Translations under genes and position numbers: made by a program
Notes under the pieces: model-generated
Told to the model about the DNA's origin: nothing
Database searches by the model: none
Seen by the model: only the letters and a program-made list of their open reading frames with translations
Assembly (NCBI GenBank): GCA_020631315.1
Contig: JAHDHM010000072.1
Coordinates: 1-11,967 of the forward strand
Reading direction: 5' to 3'
Source: Acidimicrobiales bacterium
GTDB lineage: Bacteria; Actinomycetota; Acidimicrobiia; Acidimicrobiales; Poriferisodaliceae
Length of the DNA: 11,967 bases
Shown here: piece after piece, positions 6,797 to 11,967 of the stretch
Layout of the letters: every line of letters begins with the position of its first letter
Numbering within the stretch: the stretch's first letter is position 1

Positions 6797-7652
6797 AGGT
6801 TCGGGTGCGCTCGGCGTCGAGCGCGACGTCAACGGCCTGATCGATCCGATCGGCGAGGAGTTCTGCAGAGAGGCCGGGCACGCCACGACCGAGATGGGCG
6901 AGGAACTCGCGGTTCCCGTCAGGGCCGCGCACCGGTGAGGCCGCGACGTCGACGACAGCGAGCACCGCGCCACCATCCGAACCGGCAGCGGTGCGGGCCG
7001 ACACGGCCACGAGCTCGTCGAGCACCTCGCCGACGACACGCCGCCAGACCTCGGGATCACGGATGACCCCTGACCCCTTCGCCACCTCGCGGCGGCCGGC
7101 CTCGAACTGCGGCTTCACCAGCAGCACCATCTGAGCCGCGGGCGTGCTGAGTGCCAGCAACGCGGGCATGACGGTGCGCAGCGAGATGAACGACAGATCG
7201 GCGACGACGAGGTCGACCGGCGCGGCGACGTCATCGGCGGTCATGTGACGCACGTTGACCCGCTCACGCACGTCGACTCGTGGGTCGTCCCGGAGGCTGA
7301 GTGCGATCTGCCCGTACCCGACGTCGACCGCGATGACCTCGGCCGCGCCACGCTGGAGCAGGCAGTCGGTGAAACCGCCGGTCGAGGCGCCTGCGTCGAG
7401 AGCACGCAGTCCGGTGACGTCGACATCGAAGACGTCGAGCGCGGCGTCGAGCTTGTGTCCACCTCGGCTCACGAACTTCGGCGCGTCACCGGTGACCTCG
7501 ATCGGCTCCCCTGGGCCGACCATGCGAGCGACCTTCAACGCGGGCGCGCCCGCGACCGAGACACGTCCGGCATCGATGGCGTCTCGTGCGGCCTGACGAC
7601 TCGTGACGAGACCGCGACGGACCAGCTCGGCATCCAGACGGCGGCGGCTCAT
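6795..7652 (-). CDS. tlyA: TlyA family rRNA 2'-O-methyltransferase (hemolysin-like)
   Basis: TlyA methylates ribosomal RNA (in mycobacteria, 16S C1409 and 23S C1920) and its loss gives capreomycin resistance there. The 285-residue protein has an N-terminal S4 RNA-binding domain (MSRRRLDAELVRRGLVTSRQ to about residue 57), the linker KFVSRGGHKL (59-68), and an FtsJ-like Rossmann methyltransferase with the SAM site LDAGASTGGFTDCLLQRGA (85-103), VDVGYGQ (109-115), DLVVADLSFISL (147-158) and LLVKPQFEAGR (177-187). It is slightly longer than the 268-residue M. tuberculosis protein, with a short extra C-terminal stretch. The first ATG giving a family-like start is 7652; AAGG three bases before it is a weak ribosome site. 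Which rRNA sites it modifies cannot be read from sequence. Confidence 0.95.
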   Translation of the reverse strand: MSRRRLDAELVRRGLVTSRQAARDAIDAGRVSVAGAPALKVARMVGPGEPIEVTGDAPKFVSRGGHKLDAALDVFDVDVTGLRALDAGASTGGFTDCLLQRGAAEVIAVDVGYGQIALSLRDDPRVDVRERVNVRHMTADDVAAPVDLVVADLSFISLRTVMPALLALSTPAAQMVLLVKPQFEAGRREVAKGSGVIRDPEVWRRVVGEVLDELVAVSARTAAGSDGGAVLAVVDVAASPVRGPDGNREFLAHLGRGVPGLSAELLADRIDQAVDVALDAERTRT

Positions 7653-7698
7653 GACCTTGCTGACGCTACCACCGGGGTGCCCCAGCCCATCTGGCGAG

Positions 7699-8283
7699 TC
7701 AGCCCCGACCGGCCGTCCACGACAGCGCCCATGGACCGTCGACCTCGACCTCGACAGCGGACAGACGAACCGCCGGGTCGACCACGGCCACGATCTCGGC
7801 TCCGCCCACCGACTCGAACTCCTCACGAGCACCATCGGCGGCGATGACCACGAGTCGCGCATCTGCCACCGCCGTGCTCGGCATCGACAGGGTCAACGTG
7901 TCGGCTCCGACCGGCGAGGACTCCACCACCACCGTCGACCGTCCCACACCCGCGATCGACGTCGCGCCGTCGACGAGGACCACCTCGGTCGGGGGTTCGG
8001 TCGTGGTGACCGCACCGCGGCCGGGGGTGCCGCTCACCGCACCGCTCTCGGCGGACGCGCCGGCGTCGCCGTCGGTCGAGCCGGAGTCGCCGACCACGCC
8101 AGGATCCTCTGACGCCGAGACCCCGACCGGGTCCGCGGCGGCGATGGTCGTGGGTGGCACCACCACCGGTTCGGCGACGGCGCGACTCGGACCGAGAAAG
8201 CCCATCCACCACGCCGCGAACACCGCGATCGGCACGGCCACCGCTGCGTACAGCACACCCATCGGGAGGCCGAGGTCGTCCAT
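7699..8283 (-). CDS. Unrecognised membrane-anchored protein with a Ser/Thr/Pro/Gly-rich linker
   Basis: I do not recognise this 194-residue protein. From ATG 8283 it has a membrane helix at about 9-30 (VLYAAVAVPIAVFAAWWMGF), then a flexible stretch from about 38 to 100 rich in Ala, Ser, Thr, Gly, Pro and Asp, then a probably beta-rich domain at 101-194 with alternating hydrophobic and polar residues (EVVLVDGATSIAGV, ARLVVIAADG, AVEVEVDGPW). That layout suits a single-pass protein with a domain outside the membrane. ATG 8262, in frame just before the helix, is another possible start; neither has a good Shine-Dalgarno. It is 46 bases upstream of tlyA and probably opens the operon. It diverges from the rhomboid gene, so the two might be functionally linked, but this is only position. 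Coding character and GC at third positions support a real gene. Confidence 0.65.
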   Translation of the reverse strand: MDDLGLPMGVLYAAVAVPIAVFAAWWMGFLGPSRAVAEPVVVPPTTIAAADPVGVSASEDPGVVGDSGSTDGDAGASAESGAVSGTPGRGAVTTTEPPTEVVLVDGATSIAGVGRSTVVVESSPVGADTLTLSMPSTAVADARLVVIAADGAREEFESVGGAEIVAVVDPAVRLSAVEVEVDGPWALSWTAGRG

Positions 8284-8410
8284 CAGATCGCGCACCACGG
8301 GTTGTCCCGTCGGCCGCAGCACTGCCAGCTCAACGTCGCCGCCGCTGCACCCGATGACGGTTCGTGGATCGGCCCCGCCGCCGTGCCGCGGCTGTCCTAG
8401 GGTGACGACC
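8284..8410. other. Divergent intergenic region
   Basis: These 127 bases separate the minus-strand operon from the plus-strand rhomboid gene and should hold promoters for both. No convincing -35/-10 pair is visible for the minus-strand side. A TAGGGT box for the plus-strand gene is listed separately. Confidence 0.5.
8398..8404 (+). promoter_or_regulatory. -10 box and/or ribosome binding site of the rhomboid gene
   Basis: TAGGGT (8398-8403) fits a TANNNT -10 box and stands exactly 7 bases before GTG 8411, the spacing expected for a leaderless transcript. The same bases include AGGGTG (8399-8404), which could be a Shine-Dalgarno site 6 bases before that GTG. Either reading supports 8411 as the start, over the in-frame GTG at 8402. 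No -35 match is seen. Confidence 0.4.
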
Positions 8411-9274
8411 GTGTTCCCCCTGCACGACGAGAACCCCACCCGGCATCGGGCGTGGCTCACCTTCGTGCTCATCGCCGTGAACATCGCCGTGTTCGTGCTC
8501 GTCCAACCCCGAACCGACACGGGAGACGGCATCGAGTTCAGCTACCACTACGCCGCCATCCCGTGCGAGATCGTGGAGGGTCGTCCCCTGACGGTCGGCG
8601 AGGTGACCGCCACGCTCGACGGCGACGCGACCGCCTGCGATCGCACGATCGACGAGGCCGGCGACGCTGCGGTGTTCGACGACAAACGACCCTGGCTGGC
8701 GATCCTCACCTCCATGTTCCTGCACGGCGGCTGGTTCCACCTGCTGTTCAACATGTGGTTCCTGTGGATCTTCGGCAACAACGTCGAGGACCATCTCGGC
8801 AAGGTCAGGTACCTGCTCTTCTATCTGGCCGGTGGTGTCGCCGCGACGCTCGCACACGTCGCCATCGGACCCGACTCGACGGTGCCCATCGTGGGCGCCT
8901 CGGGTGCCATCGCCGCGGTGATGGGCGCCTACCTGGTGTGGTTCCCCGATGCGCGGGTGCGCACGCTCGTGTTCGTGTTCCTGGTGTTCTTCGTCGAGAT
9001 CGCCGCCAAGTGGCTGCTGCTGGCCTGGCTCGTGTCCCAGTTCTTCATCAACGACTCGGGCATCGCCTGGATGGCACACATCGGGGGCTTCGTGTTCGGC
9101 GCCCTCATCGGCCTGCTGATCCGAGAGAGCGTCGCCGCCCGCCACACCATGTGGACGCGCGACTACCAGGGCGACGACCACGGCTTCTGGGACAACCGCC
9201 ACGGCGGCCGCATCGACGATCCCACCCCGCCGTACGGGCTCAAGCTCCCGCCCTACGACGGTCCGGTCCAGTAG
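8411..9274 (+). CDS. Rhomboid family intramembrane serine protease
   Basis: Rhomboids cut membrane proteins within or near their transmembrane helices. The 287-residue protein begins MFPLHDENPTRHRAW, the usual start of bacterial rhomboids, then a first helix at about 15-31. It shows the HGGWFHLLFNMWFLWIFGN loop (105-123) with His105, His110 and Asn114, the active site serine in GASGA (Ser164), and the catalytic His223 in AHIGG. The Ser-His dyad is therefore intact. A roughly 60-residue hydrophilic segment (32-95) between the first two helices carries two cysteines (Cys52, Cys76) that could form a disulfide outside the cell. The C-terminal 50 residues are polar with many Asp, Gly and Pro. GTG 8411 is preferred over GTG 8402. 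It runs opposite to its neighbours and ends 11 bases from the convergent phosphatase gene. The substrate is unknown. Confidence 0.93.
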   Translation: MFPLHDENPTRHRAWLTFVLIAVNIAVFVLVQPRTDTGDGIEFSYHYAAIPCEIVEGRPLTVGEVTATLDGDATACDRTIDEAGDAAVFDDKRPWLAILTSMFLHGGWFHLLFNMWFLWIFGNNVEDHLGKVRYLLFYLAGGVAATLAHVAIGPDSTVPIVGASGAIAAVMGAYLVWFPDARVRTLVFVFLVFFVEIAAKWLLLAWLVSQFFINDSGIAWMAHIGGFVFGALIGLLIRESVAARHTMWTRDYQGDDHGFWDNRHGGRIDDPTPPYGLKLPPYDGPVQ

Positions 9275-9285
9275 GCGACGCCGGC

Positions 9286-10059
9286 TCAGCCGAACTCCGC
9301 GGCCACGAGCGCGGCCAGCGACTCGGCGACCACGTCCGGACGCGGATCGACCGTCGGAACCTGCTCGGCACTCGTGACACCCGACAGCACCAGCGCGAAT
9401 CGATAGCCGAGACGCCGGCCGAGCATGCCGTCGGTGGCGGGCAGGTCGCCGACCATGGTGTGCCGCCCGCCTTCAGGTGGGTCTCCGAGGATGTCGTGCA
9501 CGAGCGCGGCAACCGGCGCGTACGGCTTCCCGGCCACCGTGGGAGTGACCTTTCCGGCGGTGGCGATGCAGGCCAACAGTGCGCCGTTGCCCGGCTCGAG
9601 ACCCTCCGGCGTCGGATAGGTCGGATCGTCGTTCGTGGCGACGAGGCGCGCACCGGCATGCAGCGCTCGAGCGGCCCGAGTGACCCGGGCGAAGTCGAAC
9701 TCGCGGTGGAACCCGACGACGACGGCATCGATCTCATCGGACGGCACATCCGGGCCGACCACCTCGGCGCCACGGCGTTCGACCGCTTCGACGACACCGG
9801 GACCGCCGGCGACGAGCACCCGTTCCCCCGGCTCCACCAACGTGGCGGCCGCCATCGAGGACGTGACGACGTCGCCGGTCGCGTCGATGCCGACGGCGGC
9901 CAGCTTGCCTTCGGCCTCCGCGACCGTCAGCGCACTGAAGTTGGTCACGAACAGGACGCGTTCGCCTGCGGCGCGTAGACGCGCCACGGCGTCCGCCGCA
10001 CCGTCGATCGGATGATGCGCCAACCAGATGACGCCGTCGAGGTCGAGAACCCAGGCCAT
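9286..10059 (-). CDS. HAD-IIA family phosphatase (NagD/4-nitrophenylphosphatase-like; possible glycerol-3-phosphate phosphatase)
   Basis: The 257-residue protein has all four HAD motifs: DLDGV (6-10, nucleophile Asp6 and acid/base Asp8), LFVTN (36-40), the lysine in VAGKPY (Lys178) and GDLPATD (204-210, Asp205 and Asp210). The C2-type cap between motifs II and III includes DAVVVGFHREFDF (111-123), ATNDDPTYPTPEG (141-153) and GALLACIATA, typical of subfamily IIA. The counterpart at this place in M. tuberculosis, Rv1692, is described as a D-glycerol-3-phosphate phosphatase acting in phospholipid recycling, so that activity is plausible here by synteny. The ATG at 10059 follows the korB stop by 15 bases; the site before it (ACGCAGG) is weak. 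It converges with the rhomboid gene, with only 11 bases between and no visible terminator hairpin. Confidence 0.9.
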   Translation of the reverse strand: MAWVLDLDGVIWLAHHPIDGAADAVARLRAAGERVLFVTNFSALTVAEAEGKLAAVGIDATGDVVTSSMAAATLVEPGERVLVAGGPGVVEAVERRGAEVVGPDVPSDEIDAVVVGFHREFDFARVTRAARALHAGARLVATNDDPTYPTPEGLEPGNGALLACIATAGKVTPTVAGKPYAPVAALVHDILGDPPEGGRHTMVGDLPATDGMLGRRLGYRFALVLSGVTSAEQVPTVDPRPDVVAESLAALVAAEFG

Positions 10060-10074
10060 GGCCTGCGTTCTAGT

Positions 10075-11091
10075 TCAGTCGCCGACGGTCCAGGTGCCAC
10101 CGGAGCGCAACAGCGCTGCGAGGTCGCCAGAGCCCTTGGCGGCGTGCGCGTCGACGAGCTGCTGCTCGACCGCGCTCGCGTACTCGACTCGGTTCACGTC
10201 TCGGAACACGCCGACGGGGGTCGGCTCGAACGGGCTGCTCGCCAGACGAGACAGCAGGAACGCCACCGCCGTGTCGGGACGCTGCTCGTCGTGGACGAGG
10301 ATCTGATCCGCCGCCACCGAAGCGGTGTCGACGATGGTCGCCTCACCGTTGACGACCGTCACGGCCTTCTCCCCGTCGACGCCGAACACGATGGGCTCCC
10401 CGTGCACCAGGTTGATGAGGTTCGCGTCGCGATTCGCCTTCTTGGTGAGCGTGTCCCAGGCGCCGTCGTTGAACACGTTGCAGTTCTGGAAGATCTCGAC
10501 GAAGGCCGCGCCCTGGTGCTCGTGGGCCCGGCGGAGGGTCTCCATCATGTGCTTGCGGTCCATGTCGTGGGTGCGGGCCACGAAGGTGGCTTCGGCGCCG
10601 AGGGCGACGCTCACCGGGTTGAACGGCGGGTCGATCGAGCCCATGGGCGTCGACTTCGTCACCTTGCCGACCTCGCTGGTCGGCGAGTACTGACCCTTCG
10701 TCAGGCCGTAGATCATGTTGTTGAACAACAGGATCTTGATGTTCACGTTGCGTCGCAGGGCGTGGATCAGGTGGTTGCCGCCGATCGACAGCATGTCGCC
10801 GTCGCCGCCGACCACCCAGACGTCGAGGTCCGGACGAGCAGTGGCCAGTCCGGTCGCGATCGCCGGCGCTCGGCCATGGATCGAGTGCATCCCGTAGGTG
10901 TTCATGTAGTACGGGAAACGGGCGGCGCAGCCGATGCCGGACACGAACACCGTGTTCTCCCGGGTCACACCGAGCTCGGGCATCAGCAGCTGGACGGCGG
11001 TGAGGATGCTGTAGTCACCGCATCCGGGGCACCAACGCACCTCCTGGTCGGAGGACCAGTCGGCGCGCGTCGTCGTGGGAACGTCGGTCAT
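10075..11091 (-). CDS. korB: 2-oxoacid:ferredoxin oxidoreductase beta subunit (2-oxoglutarate type)
   Basis: KorB is the thiamin diphosphate-binding subunit that, with KorA, oxidatively decarboxylates a 2-oxoacid (2-oxoglutarate in mycobacteria) to its acyl-CoA and reduces ferredoxin. The 338-residue protein has RWCPGCGDYSILTAV (19-33), FVSGIGCAARFPYY (49-62), HGRAPAIATGLA (72-83), the ThDP motif VGGDGDMLSIGGNH (94-107) to LLFNNMIYGLTKGQYSPTS (121-139) and EIFQNCNVFND (199-209). Cys21, Cys24, Cys55 and Cys204 are the likely ligands of a 4Fe-4S cluster. ATG 11091 is supported by GAGGAG 7 bases upstream, overlapping the korA stop; this makes MTDVPTTT the start and excludes the longer in-frame extension. 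Length matches the two-subunit Kor type. Substrate choice is inferred from family similarity. Confidence 0.96.
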   Translation of the reverse strand: MTDVPTTTRADWSSDQEVRWCPGCGDYSILTAVQLLMPELGVTRENTVFVSGIGCAARFPYYMNTYGMHSIHGRAPAIATGLATARPDLDVWVVGGDGDMLSIGGNHLIHALRRNVNIKILLFNNMIYGLTKGQYSPTSEVGKVTKSTPMGSIDPPFNPVSVALGAEATFVARTHDMDRKHMMETLRRAHEHQGAAFVEIFQNCNVFNDGAWDTLTKKANRDANLINLVHGEPIVFGVDGEKAVTVVNGEATIVDTASVAADQILVHDEQRPDTAVAFLLSRLASSPFEPTPVGVFRDVNRVEYASAVEQQLVDAHAAKGSGDLAALLRSGGTWTVGD

Positions 11092-11098
11092 CTCAGGT

Positions 11099-11104
11099 CT
11101 CCTC
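11099..11104 (-). promoter_or_regulatory. Ribosome binding site of korB
   Basis: GAGGAG on the minus strand, 7 bases before the korB ATG, overlaps the korA TGA stop. It fixes the korB start and points to coupled synthesis of the two subunits. Confidence 0.7.
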
Positions 11105-11966
11105 AGGCGTGCTCGGCGATGGCAGCAGCGATCTCGCCACTGGTGAAGGGGACGCCGTTGATCTTCGTGACCGGCACGGCGTCGACCAGGAACTTGGCTC
11201 GGACCAGCATCGAGAGCTGGCCGGTGTTCATCTCGGGGACGAGGACCTTCGGGTAGCTCGACAGGACCTCGCCGAGGTTGCCCGGGAACGGGTTGAGGTG
11301 GCGCAGATGTGCGTGGGCCACCTTCTGGCCCGCGGCACGAGCTCGGTGGACGGCTGCGTCGATGGCGCCCCATGTGGAACCCCAACCGAGCACCAGCACG
11401 TCGGCGTCGGCGTCGCCGACGACCTCGACCGGTGGGATGTCGTCCGCGATGCCCGCGACCTTGGCGGCACGCAGATCGATCATCTTGGCGTGGTTGTCAG
11501 GGTCGTAGCTGATGTTGCCGGTCTCGTCGGACTTCTCGATGCCGCCGATGCGGTGCATGAGGTCCTTGGTGCCCGGGATCGCCCATGGTCGAGCGAGCGT
11601 GTCGGGGTCACGCAGGTACGGCAGGAAGATGCCGTCGCCGTCCTCGTTGGTGCCGTTGAACTCGGTCGCGAACGGCACGGAGATGTCGGGCAGGCTCGAG
11701 ACGTCGGGCAGCAGCCACGGCTCGGAGCTGTTGGCGAGGTAGCCGTCGCTGAGCAGCATGACCGGGGTGCGGTACTTGAGCGCCAGGCGAGACGCTTCGA
11801 TCGCGGCGTCGAAACAGTGGCGACTGGGTCGACACGATCGGCATAGTCGACTTCTCCGAAGCACAAGGCGATCGACGCTCGACGACCTTGCGGCCATCGA
11901 CGCCGATTTCGCCGTACGAAGCCGAACAATCACGTACCGACGACGACGAGTTCGTTGGGCTGTTCG
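11103..11966 (-). CDS. korA: 2-oxoacid:ferredoxin oxidoreductase alpha subunit, C-terminal part, frame broken near the window edge
   Basis: Positions 11103-11819 encode about 238 residues that clearly belong to the C-terminal half of KorA: HCFDAAIEASRLALKYRTPV, LLSDGYLANSSEPW, PDTLARPWAIPGTKDL, DETGNISYDPDNH, DVLVLGWGSTWGAIDAA, AHLRHLNPFPGNLGEVL and VPEMNTGQLSMLVRAKFL. Above 11820 this frame becomes Arg/Ser-rich and unlike the family. The residues expected just before (MPIVSTQS) appear in another frame at 11821-11844, and traces of an upstream FG..ES block need further shifts. So the homologous coding continues to the edge but with at least one, probably several, frame breaks. The N-terminal half, including the gamma-like domain, lies outside the window. 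The stretch from 11820 on looks like poor sequence at a contig end, though a decaying gene cannot be excluded. The stop overlaps the korB ribosome site and korB starts 11 bases later. Confidence 0.88.
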   Translation of the reverse strand, partial: RTAQRTRRRRYVIVRLRTAKSASMAARSSSVDRLVLRRSRLCRSCRPSRHCFDAAIEASRLALKYRTPVMLLSDGYLANSSEPWLLPDVSSLPDISVPFATEFNGTNEDGDGIFLPYLRDPDTLARPWAIPGTKDLMHRIGGIEKSDETGNISYDPDNHAKMIDLRAAKVAGIADDIPPVEVVGDADADVLVLGWGSTWGAIDAAVHRARAAGQKVAHAHLRHLNPFPGNLGEVLSSYPKVLVPEMNTGQLSMLVRAKFLVDAVPVTKINGVPFTSGEIAAAIAEHA

Positions 11967-11967
11967 T

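Noticed and set aside
2104..7066. Several plus-strand open frames of 300-490 codons opposite steB, steA, recN and nadK
   Set aside because: They are antisense to genes with unmistakable conserved motifs and show no motifs, ribosome sites or plausible composition of their own.
8402..8410. GTG 8402 as the rhomboid start
   Set aside because: It is in frame but adds VTT before the usual family start MFPLHDENPT, and the AGGGTG/TAGGGT element overlaps it and is correctly spaced for GTG 8411.
8284..8532. Upstream extension of the unrecognised membrane protein to ATG 8532
   Set aside because: It would overlap the rhomboid coding sequence antisense and place the membrane helix unusually far in; ATG 8283 or 8262 gives a normal anchor at the N-terminus.
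8452..9978. 508-codon plus-strand open frame over the rhomboid and phosphatase genes
   Set aside because: It lies out of frame with the rhomboid and antisense to the phosphatase, both confirmed by active-site motifs; its composition is Arg/His-rich.
11092..11385. 98-residue N-terminal extension of KorB
   Set aside because: It overlaps korA out of frame, has no similarity to the family, and ATG 11091 has a good ribosome site and gives the normal KorB length.

Overview
The window is GC-rich, densely packed bacterial chromosome. Its gene order matches a block I recall from Mycobacterium tuberculosis (Rv1692 phosphatase, tlyA, nadK, recN, steA, steB/mctB, pyrG). The korA-korB pair is also of the mycobacterial type. 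Together these point to an actinomycete-type bacterium. The extra glycosyltransferases and the rhomboid gene make a deep-branching actinobacterium such as Acidimicrobiia plausible, but that placement is inference. Nearly all genes lie on the minus strand, so transcription runs from high to low coordinates; only the rhomboid gene is on the plus strand.

Reading along the minus strand from the right edge: korA (2-oxoacid:ferredoxin oxidoreductase alpha, C-terminal part only, frame broken near the edge), korB (beta) and a HAD-IIA phosphatase form one tight cluster. The plus-strand rhomboid protease converges on that cluster and diverges from the next. A second long cluster follows: an unrecognised membrane-anchored protein, tlyA (rRNA methyltransferase/hemolysin family), nadK (NAD kinase), recN (DNA repair), steA and steB (cytokinetic-ring proteins), a family 2 glycosyltransferase with a frameshift, and a MraY/WecA-like polytopic membrane protein. 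Spacing from tlyA to the last gene runs from 11-base overlaps to 10-base gaps, so it is probably one operon.

A roughly 310-base gap then holds eight tandem copies of a 22-23 base GC-rich repeat, whose eighth copy supplies the stop codon of the MraY-like gene. It also holds a possible promoter and an 11-bp inverted repeat, then the start of pyrG (CTP synthase), which leaves the window at the left edge.

The part most worth following up is the steA-steB-GT2-MraY-like string. The four genes are joined by 4-base overlaps or a 4-base gap and lack clear Shine-Dalgarno sites. This suggests a co-translated envelope or division module that joins septal-hydrolase control to a lipid-linked sugar step. 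Two frame breaks (in GT2 and korA) may be real mutations or sequence errors; the last ~150 bases look unreliable.
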